A stretch of 64,000 nt of DNA from Sorangium cellulosum (GTDB taxonomy: Bacteria > Myxococcota_A > Polyangia > Polyangiales > Polyangiaceae): the NCBI RefSeq assembly GCF_004135735.1, contig NZ_CP012670.1, positions 9,123,501-9,187,500 on the forward strand, written 5' to 3'. Position numbers and translations under genes: made by a program. Below the pieces are notes generated by a model, which was not told where the DNA came from, searched no databases, and saw nothing but the letters and a program-made list of their open reading frames with translations. Shown piece by piece: positions 33,201-41,923 of this stretch. Every line of letters begins with the position of its first letter. Within the stretch, counting starts at the first letter, position 1.

Positions 33201-35529
33201 CTTCGCCCGGCTCCTCGGCGAGGAGGAGGTCGCCGCCGCGCTGGCCGCCGACACGCCTCCGGGGCCGCGCGGCGTCGTGCACCTCTGGAGCGCGGACGGC
33301 GCGCCCGCGCCCACGCTCGAGGCGATCCGGCAGGCGCAGGCGCTGGGCTCGATCAGCGCCCTCCACCTCGTCCAGGCCCTCGCGCGCGCGGGATGGCGAG
33401 CGCCGCCGCGCCTCTGGCTCGTGACGCAGGAGGTCCAGTCCATCCAGAACCCGACCGTCTCGGTGGCGCAGGCGCCGGTGTGGGGGTTCGGCGCGACCGT
33501 GGCGCTCGAGATGCCGGAGCTCGAGTGCACCCTGCTCGATCTCGACGCCGCGTCGAGCGGCGAGCGCCTGGGGGAGGAGCTGCTCGCCGCGGACGACGAG
33601 GACCGGATCGCGCTGCGCGGCGCCGAGCGCTACGTCGCGAGGCTGGTCCCGTACGCACCCGAGCAGCGCCCTGCCCCCGAGCCGCTCTCGTTCGACGCCG
33701 ACGCGACCTACCTCCTCACCGGAGGCCTGGGGGGCATCGGGCTCGTGGTCCTGGAGTGGATGGCGGCGCGGGGCGCCCGGCACTTCGCCCTGCTCGGGCG
33801 GAGCGGCCCGTCCCCCGCGGCGGAGCAGGTGCTGGACCGGCTCCGCGAGGGCGGCGCCGAGGTCCGGACCTTCTCCGTCGACGTCGCCGACCGGGAGCGG
33901 CTCCGGACCGCCCTGGAGCAGATCCAGCGCACGATGCCGCCGCTGGCCGGGGTCCTCCACGCGGCCGGCGTGGGCGATCAGAGGGCGATCCCCGACCTGG
34001 ACGGGCCCTCCCTCCAGGCCATCGGCCGGCCGAAGGTCGACGGCGCCTGGAACCTGCACGAGCTGACGAAGGATCTGCCGCTCGATTCCTTCGTCCTGTT
34101 CTCGTCCGTCTCCTCGCTCTTCGGGTCGCACGGGCAATCGAGCTACGCCGCGGGCAACGCCTTCCTCGACGCGCTCGCGCACCACCGGCGCGCGCACGGC
34201 CTGCCGGCGCTCAGCCTCAACTGGACCGCGTGGACCGACGTCGGCATGGCGACGCCGATGATCGCCCACACGTCGAGGTACCTCGCCACGCAGGGCATGG
34301 GCCCCCTCCCCTCGGGCGAGGCCATCGCCTCGCTGGAGCAGCTCTTCCGGGCGTCGCCGGCCCAGATCGCGGTCGTGCCCCTGGCGGTCCCCGCGCTGCC
34401 ACGGAGGCCGCTCTATGCCGAGCTCTCGCCGCCCGCCGCCCCGGCGGCGGCGGCGGCCGCGCCGCCGGTCCGGGCCGCCGATCGCATCGCGGCGCGGCCG
34501 CCCGGGGAGCGACAGGAGGCCGTGGAGGGCACGCTGCGGGAGCTGTTCGCCAGGGCGCTGCGGATGCCGCCCGACAAGCTGAAGCCGACCGAGGCGCTCC
34601 AGAACCTGGGCGTCGACTCCCTCATCGCCCTGGAGCTCCGCCGCCGGGTCGACGAGGAGCTGGGCGTCAAGCTGCTCGCCGCCGAGATCGCCAAGGTCGC
34701 CAACCTGCGCGAGCTCAGCCAGCTCGTGACCGCCAGGTTCGACGCGCTCCATCAAGGCGCGAGCGCGGGGCAGGGCGCGCAGCACGCGGCCCACGGCCCG
34801 CTCACCGTCCTCAGGCCGGTCCCCCAGGGGGCGACGTTGCGCCTGGTCTGCTTCCCCGCGTCGGGCGGCGCCGCCGTCGACTTCGCGGAGTGGGCGGCGG
34901 TGATGCCGGACGGCTGCGAGCTCGTGGCCGTGGAATACCCGGGGAGCGGCGCGCGGCAGTTGGAGTCGTGCGAGCATCCGCTGGCCGCGCTCACCCTGCA
35001 GGTGGCCGGCGCCCTCGTGGCCATGCCGCGGTGCCCGCTCGTGCTCTTCGGACACAGCCTGGGCGCCCTCATCGCGCACGCGACGGCGGTGGAGCTGGAG
35101 CGGCACGCGATGGGCCCCACCCGCGTGGTCCTGTCCAACCCCGCCAACGTGATCACCGTCCAGCGGGATCTCACGCGGGAGCAGCTTCGTGACAAGGAGT
35201 TCCTGACGTGGCTGGCCCGGTCGATCGGGATCTCCATCGACCCGGAGGCGGCCGAGGGCGAGGCCACGCGCCGCTTCTTGAAGACGTTCGGAGACCAGCT
35301 CGCGTGGACCTACGGCTTCGATCTGCGCTGGAGGGTCTCCTGCCCTGTCGTCGTCTCTTGCGGTCGAGACGACACGACGCTCCACGCCGAGAGCCTGGAG
35401 TTCTGGAGGCGCAGCGGGGGAGCCCTGGAGGAATGGAGCTTCGCGGGGGCCCACGACTACATCCGCCAGGAGTTCGCCGGGGTCGTATCCAAGATCATGA
35501 ACACATCCGCCGATCGGGACAGAACATGA
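30223..35529 (+). CDS. Type I polyketide synthase, single module with thioesterase (KS-AT-KR-ACP-TE)
   Basis: The protein has 1768 residues; the ATG follows GGAGTGAAG. It has an N-terminal docking coil and a KS with TACCSS (Cys196), ETHGTGT and TNVGHP. The AT (about 556-866) has GHSIGE, but its specificity motif is YAFH, a hybrid of the malonyl (HAFH) and methylmalonyl (YASH) forms. The KR has GGLGGIG and SSYAAGN but no LDD motif, so it is not a standard B type. The ACP Ser is residue 1466. The C-terminal thioesterase (about 1527-1760, GHSLGA with Ser1612, late GAHDY) resembles stand-alone type II editing thioesterases. No DH is present, so a beta-hydroxyacyl product is expected. With the FAAL-ACP just upstream it could make and release, or hand on, a one-step extended acid. 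Confidence 0.9.
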   Translation: MSESGELSLTKRALLALQKAELEIRRLRDARPEPIAIIGVGCRIPGGATSPARFWDLLERGFDALAEIPAERRRLFERQGARSPTSGGFLDRIDRFDPAFFSISPREAISMDPAQRLLLEVSVEALEDGGVPLGQLRGTRTGNFMGFSGYSGYGSLTYAQVEELYAVTGLSINVAAGRISYVLDLQGPCVSVDTACCSSLVAVHLASQSLRNGECDLALAGGVNVIAATAGNEAMAATGALSSTGGRCRTFDAAADGYIRSEGCGVVVLKRLSDAMEAGDRILGVIAGSAVKHDGHSNGLTAPNGRAQQQLLREALAAARTRPEEVDYIETHGTGTPLGDPIELEALLEVFGSSRGPDRRLMLGSVKTNVGHPEGAAGIVGLIKVLGMFQRGMVARHLHFDTPNPRFAWDAAPFLVPRETLPWPAADKVRVAGVSAFGFSGTISHAIIAEPPRAPERSADDRPAMEGRPLLLPISARTPEALRAHAAAYLEHLSAEATPEATDRDVAYTASLRRDHHEHRLAVVGSDRAAWRERLQGYLAGEGRRGLVEGTVPEMRPRLAFVFCGQGPQWWGMGRQLLEREPVFRGALEACHERIREAGGPSLLDELRREAAASRLNQTEIAQPALFALQTALAALWRSWGVQPDAVVGHSIGEVAAAHVAGALRLEDAARLVVHRGRIMQRATGLGKMLSVALPLPEARRIVRDYAQRISIGASNGPTSTVLSGEAAALQQVVEHLQRRQIEARWLPVGYAFHSAQMEGYGEELSEALRGLAPSANGPLLMSTVTGAEQHGASFDADYWGQQIRRPVLFAPCVEELSRRGYGLFLEIGPHPVLSTSILETLAARDRPGRVVASLRRQEEEVSMLLESLGQLHCAGYPVDWSKQHPARGRVISLPTYPWQRESYWLEGARPQAPRQHQAEHHHVVEWRLAERARPVEPRPGGWLILADPGGRAAALQTYLESRGHVCVRVTAADTYARRGARDYQVNPREPDHFARLLGEEEVAAALAADTPPGPRGVVHLWSADGAPAPTLEAIRQAQALGSISALHLVQALARAGWRAPPRLWLVTQEVQSIQNPTVSVAQAPVWGFGATVALEMPELECTLLDLDAASSGERLGEELLAADDEDRIALRGAERYVARLVPYAPEQRPAPEPLSFDADATYLLTGGLGGIGLVVLEWMAARGARHFALLGRSGPSPAAEQVLDRLREGGAEVRTFSVDVADRERLRTALEQIQRTMPPLAGVLHAAGVGDQRAIPDLDGPSLQAIGRPKVDGAWNLHELTKDLPLDSFVLFSSVSSLFGSHGQSSYAAGNAFLDALAHHRRAHGLPALSLNWTAWTDVGMATPMIAHTSRYLATQGMGPLPSGEAIASLEQLFRASPAQIAVVPLAVPALPRRPLYAELSPPAAPAAAAAAPPVRAADRIAARPPGERQEAVEGTLRELFARALRMPPDKLKPTEALQNLGVDSLIALELRRRVDEELGVKLLAAEIAKVANLRELSQLVTARFDALHQGASAGQGAQHAAHGPLTVLRPVPQGATLRLVCFPASGGAAVDFAEWAAVMPDGCELVAVEYPGSGARQLESCEHPLAALTLQVAGALVAMPRCPLVLFGHSLGALIAHATAVELERHAMGPTRVVLSNPANVITVQRDLTREQLRDKEFLTWLARSIGISIDPEAAEGEATRRFLKTFGDQLAWTYGFDLRWRVSCPVVVSCGRDDTTLHAESLEFWRRSGGALEEWSFAGAHDYIRQEFAGVVSKIMNTSADRDRT

Positions 35530-36914
35530 GCCGCGCGATTGTCATCGGGGGCAGCATCGCGGGCATGTGCAGCGCGCGCGTGCTGTGCGATTTCTTCGAC
35601 GAGGTGGTGCTCCTGGAGCGCGATCCTCTCCCCGCCGGGATCGGGCCTCGCCCGGGCGTGCCGCAGAGCCGTCACACGCACGTGCTCTTGCCGCGGGGGG
35701 AGCAGGAGATCGAGGCGCTCTTCCCCGGCTTCACGGCCGCGGTGCTCGGCGCGGGCGCGCTGAAGTTCGACGTCGGCACCGGCATGGCGGTCCGGCGCGT
35801 CTTCGGCTGGCAGACGGTCGGGCCCACGGGCCGCGATCTGCTCTGGGCCAGCCGCGATCTGTTCGAGGGCACGATACGCTCGCTCCTGCGACAGCAGACC
35901 AGGGTCGAGGTCCGGGGGGGTGCCCAGGTGCTCGCGCTGCGCGGCGCGACGGCCGGTCGCCCGAGGATCCGGGGCGTGGTCGTGCGCGACGAGGCCTCGG
36001 AGCGGGAGCTGGAGGCCGACCTCGTCGTCGACGCCAGCGGCCGGAATACCCGCGCCGAGCCGTGGCTGCGCGAGCTCGGCCTGCCTGCGCCGACGACCCG
36101 GTGCGTCGACTCGGGCGCCGGGTACGCCTCGCGCTTCTACAAGGCGCCTCCGCCCGAGCGCCGGCCGTCGGACTGGTGGTGGAAAGGCCTGTGGGTCGAG
36201 GCCGAGCTCGGCCGGCCACGCGGCGCCGTCGTCTTTCCGATCGAGGGCGACCGCTGGCTGGTCACCGCGTCGGGCTTCAACGGCACGCATCCGCCCACGG
36301 ACGAGCAGGGCTTCCTCGATCACCTCGCGAGCCTCAGCTCACCCATCGTGTCCCGGGCCGTGGCGCTGGCCGAGCCGCTCTCGCCGATTCACGGCAATCG
36401 ATCCATGGCGAACGTGTCGCGCGCCTACGATCGCTGGGAGATCGAGCTGCCGGGCTTCATCGCCGTGGGCGACGCGGTCTGCGCCTTCAACCCTGTCTAC
36501 GGCCAGGGCATGTCGACCGCGGCCGTCTCTGCCGCCATCCTGCGCGACGTGCTGCGCCGCCGCGGCCCGGGCCCCGGCTTCGAGCCGGTCTTCTTCCAGC
36601 AGCAGGCAAAATTCCTGCGCTCGGTGTGGGATTTCGCGACGCGCTCCGACTTCCGGTGGCCGGCGACGAAGGGCGAGCGCCCGCGCACGCCGGCGCTCCT
36701 CGCCGCGTACGCGAAGATGGCCTTCGAGTCCGCCCACCACGACAGCGCGCTACGGCGGCATCTGTTTCCGGCGTTCGATCTCACCGGCTCGGCGACGCTG
36801 CTCTTCGAGCCCGGCTTCGTGGCCAGGGTGCTCCTCTCCACCGGCCAGCGCCGCGTTCGCCAGCGCTTGTTCGGCACGCCCTCCATCCCCGACTCGCCGC
36901 CTGCGCCCGGTTGA
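35526..36914 (+). CDS. FAD-dependent oxidoreductase (monooxygenase/dehydrogenase family)
   Basis: The protein has 462 residues. An N-terminal Rossmann motif (VIGGSIAGM, residues 6-14) binds FAD. DASGRNTR in the middle and GFIAVGDAVCAFNPVYGQGM further on form the classic GD motif region of group A flavoproteins and of halogenase/geranylgeranyl-reductase relatives. I do not see the WxWxIP motif of flavin halogenases, so halogenation is not supported. The ATG overlaps the stop of the upstream PKS (ATGA), making it the last gene of the coupled PKS run. A hydroxylation or oxidation of the polyketide is likely; the substrate is unknown. Confidence 0.85.
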   Translation: MSRAIVIGGSIAGMCSARVLCDFFDEVVLLERDPLPAGIGPRPGVPQSRHTHVLLPRGEQEIEALFPGFTAAVLGAGALKFDVGTGMAVRRVFGWQTVGPTGRDLLWASRDLFEGTIRSLLRQQTRVEVRGGAQVLALRGATAGRPRIRGVVVRDEASERELEADLVVDASGRNTRAEPWLRELGLPAPTTRCVDSGAGYASRFYKAPPPERRPSDWWWKGLWVEAELGRPRGAVVFPIEGDRWLVTASGFNGTHPPTDEQGFLDHLASLSSPIVSRAVALAEPLSPIHGNRSMANVSRAYDRWEIELPGFIAVGDAVCAFNPVYGQGMSTAAVSAAILRDVLRRRGPGPGFEPVFFQQQAKFLRSVWDFATRSDFRWPATKGERPRTPALLAAYAKMAFESAHHDSALRRHLFPAFDLTGSATLLFEPGFVARVLLSTGQRRVRQRLFGTPSIPDSPPAPG

Positions 36915-36977
36915 GCCGCGCCCGCTGGCCATGATAAACCACAGTCGAACGGACATTTTCACAAAGGAGAATCGGCA

Positions 36978-37325
36978 ATGCGTTACATGATCTTCGTGGC
37001 GAGCGACGAGTCGTTGTGGGCCAGCGCGACCCCCAAGCAGCGGGAGGAGATCTACGGCCAGTACATCAAGTACACCGAGGAGATGAAGAAGGCGGGCGTC
37101 ATGCTCGGCGGCGAGTCCCTCCAGCCGACGAGCAAGGGCGCGCGCGTCTCGATCCGGAACGGCGAGCGGATCGTCGAGCAAGGCCCCTTCGCCGACAAGA
37201 CGGCCATCGGCGGCTATATCCTCATCAAGGTCAACTCCAAGGAGGAGGCGATCGAATGGGCGGCGAAGAGCCCGGGCGCCGCGTACGGGACCATGGAGGT
37301 CCGCGAGGTGACGGAGTTCGGCTGA
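36978..37325 (+). CDS. YCII/DGPF-domain protein
   Basis: This 115-residue protein begins MRYMIFVASDES and has the QGPFADK...GGYILIKV block typical of the YCII-related (DGPF) family, small ferredoxin-fold proteins often encoded near biosynthetic or sigma-factor genes. A strong AAAGGAG ribosome site sits upstream. The biochemical role of the family is mostly unknown. It lies 63 bp after the FAD oxidoreductase and may be cotranscribed with it. Confidence 0.85.
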   Translation: MRYMIFVASDESLWASATPKQREEIYGQYIKYTEEMKKAGVMLGGESLQPTSKGARVSIRNGERIVEQGPFADKTAIGGYILIKVNSKEEAIEWAAKSPGAAYGTMEVREVTEFG

Positions 37326-37359
37326 CGCCCGCCCCGCGCCGGCCTCGCGGGGGAGCGGG

Positions 37360-37440
37360 CGGAGATCACGAGGCGGCGAGCCGCAGCCTGCGCCCCGGGG
37401 CGGAGATCACGAGGCGGCGAGCGGCAGTCTGCGCCCCGGG
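37360..37440. repeat. 40-bp tandem direct repeat at the 3' end of the Rieske gene
   Basis: Two 40-bp copies lie at 37360-37399 and 37401-37440 and differ at two positions. The right-hand copy contains the last codons and stop of the minus-strand oxygenase; the left-hand copy is a frame-shifted echo just beyond the stop. It looks like a local tandem duplication of a gene end. Confidence 0.9.
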
Positions 37441-38477
37441 CGCGTCGCCTCGCGCCCGTCGGCGGCCTCGGGCGTCGCCTCGATCGCCCGCCCGCGATAG
37501 ATCCGATCGATCCGCTCGCGCGACGCGACCAGGGCCTTGTCGAACCGGCCGAGGACCCGGCCTCTCAGGTTCCCGCGCCGGTCCGCGAGGCGCGCCAGGA
37601 TCTTCATGTCCAGCCGCAGCTCGAGATCCATGGCCGCCCGCATGGGCGGCCAGATCAGCGCGCCGAGCCCGAATTCGCTGAAGCGCCCCAGCGTGGCGAA
37701 GAGGAACGTGAAGATCTCCGCCGAGTCCGGGCTCACCGGGTTGAAGAACACGGCCGACCGGAGCGGGTACGTGACGCACTCCCCGGTCCGCGCGTCGATG
37801 AAGGAATGGTCATACACCGCGTGGACCGGCGAGAAGCGCGCCGTCCACTCGACGACGAACTTCGCGTCGTGCGGGATGCGCAGCATCCTCTCCAGGATCC
37901 GGGGCATCGGGCGCTTCGGCCCCGTGTTGACGACCTGGACCGCGTCGTCGGAGAGGGTCACCCGCGCCTCCACCTCGGGCATCTGCTCGAGGGCGTAACC
38001 GAGCATGAAGTGGACGAAGGGCGTGTGCTCGACCTCGATGAAGTTATCGAGCGCCAGCTCGAACGGCACGGCGGCGCGGTGGCGGAGGACGCCGGCCGGC
38101 CAGTACCCGTCGGTGTCGATGCGCGGGAACGTGGCCTGCGCCCCTGCGCGCTTCACCCAGATCGCGCCGTACCGCTCCACCACGTCGAACACGTCCTCGC
38201 GCCGCGCGCAGGGCCGCGCCGCCGGGGTGGCGGGGATCTCGCCGCGGCCGTCCGCGGCCCAGCGCCAGCCGTGATAGCCGCACACCAGGCGATCGCCCTC
38301 GACCCACCCCTCGCTCAGGCGCATGCCGCGGTGCGGGCAGCGATCCGTGAACGCCCCGAGGCCGCCGCTCGCGGTCCGATAGACCACGATCTCGTGATCC
38401 GCGAGCCGCACGCCGCGGGGCTTGCGGCCGAGCTCGCGGCTGAGGAGTACCGGATGCCAGTGGTCGAGTTCAGCCAT
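37407..38477 (-). CDS. Rieske non-heme iron oxygenase
   Basis: The protein has 356 residues. The Rieske [2Fe-2S] site is Cys47-His49 (CPH) and Cys66/His69 (CGYH). The mononuclear iron site is in LDNFIEVEHTPFVH, with His151 and His156 and a preceding Asp144. This is the alpha-subunit architecture of ring-hydroxylating and demethylating oxygenases, which use electrons from a separate reductase; no ferredoxin or reductase gene is seen nearby. The start lies 2 bp after the stop of the upstream minus-strand monooxygenase, so the two are an operon. A role in polyketide or sterol-like oxidation is an inference from neighbours. Confidence 0.9.
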   Translation of the reverse strand: MAELDHWHPVLLSRELGRKPRGVRLADHEIVVYRTASGGLGAFTDRCPHRGMRLSEGWVEGDRLVCGYHGWRWAADGRGEIPATPAARPCARREDVFDVVERYGAIWVKRAGAQATFPRIDTDGYWPAGVLRHRAAVPFELALDNFIEVEHTPFVHFMLGYALEQMPEVEARVTLSDDAVQVVNTGPKRPMPRILERMLRIPHDAKFVVEWTARFSPVHAVYDHSFIDARTGECVTYPLRSAVFFNPVSPDSAEIFTFLFATLGRFSEFGLGALIWPPMRAAMDLELRLDMKILARLADRRGNLRGRVLGRFDKALVASRERIDRIYRGRAIEATPEAADGREATRPGRRLPLAAS

Positions 38478-38479
38478 GA

Positions 38480-39604
38480 TCAGTTCGCCTTTCGGAGGTG
38501 CCGCGCGACGCGCGGCGCCTCAACTGCGATGTCGCGGAGCTGTCCGGTGATCGGGTTGCGGAAGCCGACGAAGAACAGCCCCGGCGCCGGCGCCGGGGCG
38601 CCGTGCCAGCGCGGGTAGCCGCGCTCATCCGTGTAACGCGCCGCATCCTCGAGGAAGTCGTCGAGCCCGGCGCGGTAGCCCGTGGCGAGCACCACGGCGT
38701 CGAAGGGCAGCTCGCGTTCGTCCGTGAAGACCACCCCCGTCTCGGTGAACGCGCGCGGGCCAGGCACCACCCGGATCTTGCCTTGCCGGATCAGCGCGAT
38801 CGTGCCGTTGTCGATGAGCGGAATGCGGCCCTCCTTCACGGCCCGAAAGCCCGGGCCGACCGCGGGCGGGCGGATCCCCAAGCGCGACAGATCCCCCACC
38901 GCGCGGGACAGGACCGCGGTCGCGAGCCGGTCCGCGACGGACAGCGGGAGACCGCCGTAGAGGGCAAGGGCGTTGAGCTGCGCCGGGAGCTTGAACGGAT
39001 CACGCGGGATCACGTGGATGCCGCTGCGCGCGGAGAGCGTCGCCTCGGCGCCGTGCTCCCAGAGATCCATCGCGATCTCGCTCCCGGAGTTGCCGGCGCC
39101 CACCACGAGCACCCGCTGCCCGCGGAACGCCGCGCCCGATCGGTAGGCGGAGCTGTGGAGGACAGGGCCTCCGAAGCGCTCCTGACCGGGCCAGGCGGGC
39201 ACGTTCGGGACGCGGTTGTACCCTGTGGCCACCACGAGCGCGTGGCCCTTGAACTCCCCTGCCCGCGTCCGGGTCACCCACCGCGAGCCCTCGCGATGAG
39301 CGCGCACGACCTCGGCGCCGAAGCGGGGCTCCAGGCGGAAGCGCTCGGCGTAGCGCTGGAGATACTCGATCATCTGCCTGCGGGAGGGGTACGGCGGGGC
39401 ATACTTGGGCCAGGGCTGCCCGGGCAGCGCGGAGAGCCGCTTGACCGTGTGGAGGTGCAATCGATCATAGTGGCGCCGCCATGCGGCCCCGACCGCGTCC
39501 GACTGCTCGAGGAGGAGGAACGGGATACCCTGCTCACGCAGGCAGGCCCCCACGGCGAGCCCCGATGGCCCGGCGCCGATGACGAGCACATGGCTCTCTT
39601 CCAT
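38480..39604 (-). CDS. Flavin-containing monooxygenase
   Basis: The protein has 374 residues. The FAD motif GAGPSG is near the N-terminus, the family fingerprint FGGPVLHSSAY (FxGxxxHxxxY) is in the middle, followed by the NADPH motif GAGNSG and a late ATGYRAG segment. It is a second FMO-type enzyme, only distantly similar by eye to the one coupled to the PKS. The ribosome site is weak (GCGGAC). It is the upstream member of a two-gene operon with the Rieske oxygenase and probably acts on the same molecule. Confidence 0.88.
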   Translation of the reverse strand: MEESHVLVIGAGPSGLAVGACLREQGIPFLLLEQSDAVGAAWRRHYDRLHLHTVKRLSALPGQPWPKYAPPYPSRRQMIEYLQRYAERFRLEPRFGAEVVRAHREGSRWVTRTRAGEFKGHALVVATGYNRVPNVPAWPGQERFGGPVLHSSAYRSGAAFRGQRVLVVGAGNSGSEIAMDLWEHGAEATLSARSGIHVIPRDPFKLPAQLNALALYGGLPLSVADRLATAVLSRAVGDLSRLGIRPPAVGPGFRAVKEGRIPLIDNGTIALIRQGKIRVVPGPRAFTETGVVFTDERELPFDAVVLATGYRAGLDDFLEDAARYTDERGYPRWHGAPAPAPGLFFVGFRNPITGQLRDIAVEAPRVARHLRKAN

Positions 39605-39760
39605 GACGTCCGCAGTTTAACCGAACTTCCCCAGGACACCAGGCGTATTGGCTCGGAGCCGACTCGACGCGTGGTCTCGCCGCTCGGGCGACGCGGGCCG
39701 CGCCGGGCCAGGCCCCGTCGGACGAGCTGCCGCGCGGCCCCCCGGACCGCCAGGCAGAGG

Positions 39761-41311
39761 CTACAAGAAGTCCGCGAGCCTGCCGACGAGCGGAGCGCGC
39801 TTGAAGGTGGCGACGATCGCCGCCCGCAGGCCCCGGTACTTGGCGGAGGTGTACGGGAACAGGAGGGGGCTGTTCAGCGGCATCGCGAAGCGGTCGTAGT
39901 TGACGTGGCGCGGATGGCACATCGCACGCAGCGACTCGTCCGAGTGCACGCGACCGTAGCCCGAGCTCTTGATCCCGCCGAACGGCGCCTCGGGCGCGCA
40001 GTACGAGACGAGCACGTCGTTGATCATCACGGTCCCCGCCTCGACCCGCGCGGCGATCGCGCGCGCCCGCGCCTTGTCCTGCGAGAACACGTACGCGTGC
40101 AGCCCGAGCGACGAGTCGTTCGCGAGCCGGATGGCCTCCTCCTCGTCGCGCACCTTCATGATGGGCACGATCGGGCCGAAGATCTCCTCGCGCATCACCG
40201 TCATCTCGGGCGTGCAGCGGGTCAGCACGGTGGGCTCGAAGAACATCCCGGGCCCCTCGACCCGGCGGCCACCGGTGGCCACGTGCGCGCCGCGCGCCAC
40301 GGCGTCCTGGATATGCGCCTCGACGATATCGATCTGCCTGGCGAAGATCATCGGGCCCACCTCGACGTCGCGCGCGCGCGCGTCGCCCTGGCGGAGCTCG
40401 CGCGTGAGCGCCACCACGCGCTCCACCAGCCGGTCGTGCACCGCCTCGGTCGCGAGCACCCGCTCGACCGAGATGCAGAGCTGCCCCGAGTTGATGAAGC
40501 CGCCCGCGACGATCGACCGCGCGGTGCGCTCGACGTCGCAGTCGCTGCACGCGATGAGCGGCGCCTTGCCGCCGAGCTCGAGCACGCACGGGATGAGCCG
40601 CTCCGCGCACGCGGCCCCGACGCGCCGGCCCGTGCTCACCCCGCCGGTGAAGACGACCTTCTGCACGCCGGCGTCGATCAGCGCGGCGCCGGTGCGGCCG
40701 TCGCCGGTCACCACCTGAAAGAGGTCCGACGGGATCCCGGCCGCGTCCGTGATCTCCCTGGCCTTGAGCAGCGTGAGGGGCGTGAGCTCCGAGGGCTTGA
40801 CCACGACGGCGTTGCCCGCGATCAGCGCCTCGATCACGCTGCCCATCGGGATGGCGAGCGGCAGATTCCACGGCGAGATCACGCCGATCACGCCCATGGG
40901 CACGTGGGTGACGTAGCTCCCGCGCCATTTCATGTGATGGAGCTTGATGGGCGTATCGGCGAGGATCCGCGCGGCGTGGCGCGTGAAGTAGTGGCACACG
41001 TCCGCCACCGTGATCCATTCGGCGAGCGCGTCGTTGCGGGGCTTGCCGGTCTCGAGCACCACCGCGTCGACGAGGTCGTCCATGCGCTCGACGAACGCGT
41101 CGATGATGCGCGCGACGCGCTCGGCGCGGGCCTCGATCGGGAGCTCTGCCCAGGCGCGCTGGGCGGCGCGCGCGCGCTCCACCGCGGCGCGCACCTCGGC
41201 GTCGCCCATCAGCGGCACCTCGCCGCGGCGCGAGCCATCGATAGGCGAGTGGAGCACGAGCGTGCGGGTGGCAGGTGTTGTCGTCGTGGACGCGGAGAAG
41301 GCCTGGGCCAT
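39761..41311 (-). CDS. NAD(P)-dependent aldehyde dehydrogenase
   Basis: The protein has 516 residues. The cofactor region PWNLPLAIP, VLELGGKAP (general base Glu) and SGQLCISVERVL (catalytic Cys) mark a working aldehyde dehydrogenase; APFGGIKSSGYGR near the end is also canonical. An in-frame GTG 48 bases upstream exists, but the ATG at 41311 has AGGAG six bases ahead, so I chose it. A gap of 156 bp separates it from the next minus-strand gene; in it I see only GC-rich sequence. It could oxidise an aldehyde made by the oxygenases downstream, or be a general succinate-semialdehyde-type enzyme. Confidence 0.92.
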   Translation of the reverse strand: MAQAFSASTTTTPATRTLVLHSPIDGSRRGEVPLMGDAEVRAAVERARAAQRAWAELPIEARAERVARIIDAFVERMDDLVDAVVLETGKPRNDALAEWITVADVCHYFTRHAARILADTPIKLHHMKWRGSYVTHVPMGVIGVISPWNLPLAIPMGSVIEALIAGNAVVVKPSELTPLTLLKAREITDAAGIPSDLFQVVTGDGRTGAALIDAGVQKVVFTGGVSTGRRVGAACAERLIPCVLELGGKAPLIACSDCDVERTARSIVAGGFINSGQLCISVERVLATEAVHDRLVERVVALTRELRQGDARARDVEVGPMIFARQIDIVEAHIQDAVARGAHVATGGRRVEGPGMFFEPTVLTRCTPEMTVMREEIFGPIVPIMKVRDEEEAIRLANDSSLGLHAYVFSQDKARARAIAARVEAGTVMINDVLVSYCAPEAPFGGIKSSGYGRVHSDESLRAMCHPRHVNYDRFAMPLNSPLLFPYTSAKYRGLRAAIVATFKRAPLVGRLADFL

Positions 41312-41923
41312 GGAGGGCTCCTGGGTGCTCGAAGAAAGGGGCGTCAGGTTATCACTCACGCCGCGGCTCGCAACGGAGTCGCGCCATGGGAGGGTGAGCT
41401 ATCGTGGCGCGCCTCGTCGACATCGCCAGGGCCGCACGGCGGAGCGCGGCCGGCGCTCCCCTGTTCGTCCTCCTTCGAGGCTCAAGCAGAGCGGCGGCGC
41501 GACGCACGCGCCGATAGGCTCGGTCGGCCCGGCATTGGACAGGCGCGGCGCGCGTGCAATATTGCGCCACCACGGTGAACTCGAGCGCGCGTGTCGCCAC
41601 GCCGGAAACGCGGCGCGCCGCCTGGACTTGACAGGGCGACGCCCCTACGGCTTTCTAGCAAGCCGTTGTGCAGCTCCTCATGCTGTCGCGAGCTACAGCT
41701 CCGCAGGCCCGCGCGACTCCGGAGGAACACAACCGGCGTGTGGGACCCACCGGCGGGCCCGCGCAGGGGCTCATGACGGCGGGCCCCCCTCGCGGCGGGA
41801 TCACCGCGAGGAGGGGACGGGGGCGCGGGCGACGCCCCCGGGAGCGCGCCCGGCGCGCTGCGGGGGCGCCGGCGGCCGCTGCAGGGTCGAGGGCGCGCGA
41901 GCTGAACGATCCACGAGGGAATC
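41312..41923. other. Divergent intergenic region (612 bp)
   Basis: No convincing gene is seen. The region separates the minus-strand aldehyde dehydrogenase from the plus-strand sterol-desaturase gene, so promoters for both should lie here. TTGACA occurs at 41628-41633 without a good partner hexamer. A hairpin with 8-bp arms, CCTCGCGG (41788-41795) and CCGCGAGG (41804-41811), lies in the likely leader of the plus-strand gene. GAGGGA just before 41924 is a good ribosome site. Confidence 0.5.

Noticed and set aside
35526..36914. Flavin-dependent halogenase.
   Set aside because: The FAD motifs fit the wider family, but the WxWxIP halogenase motif is not visible.
41312..41359. Longer aldehyde dehydrogenase starting at a GTG at 41359.
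   Set aside because: That start has no ribosome site, while the ATG at 41311 has AGGAG at ideal spacing and the extra residues are low complexity.
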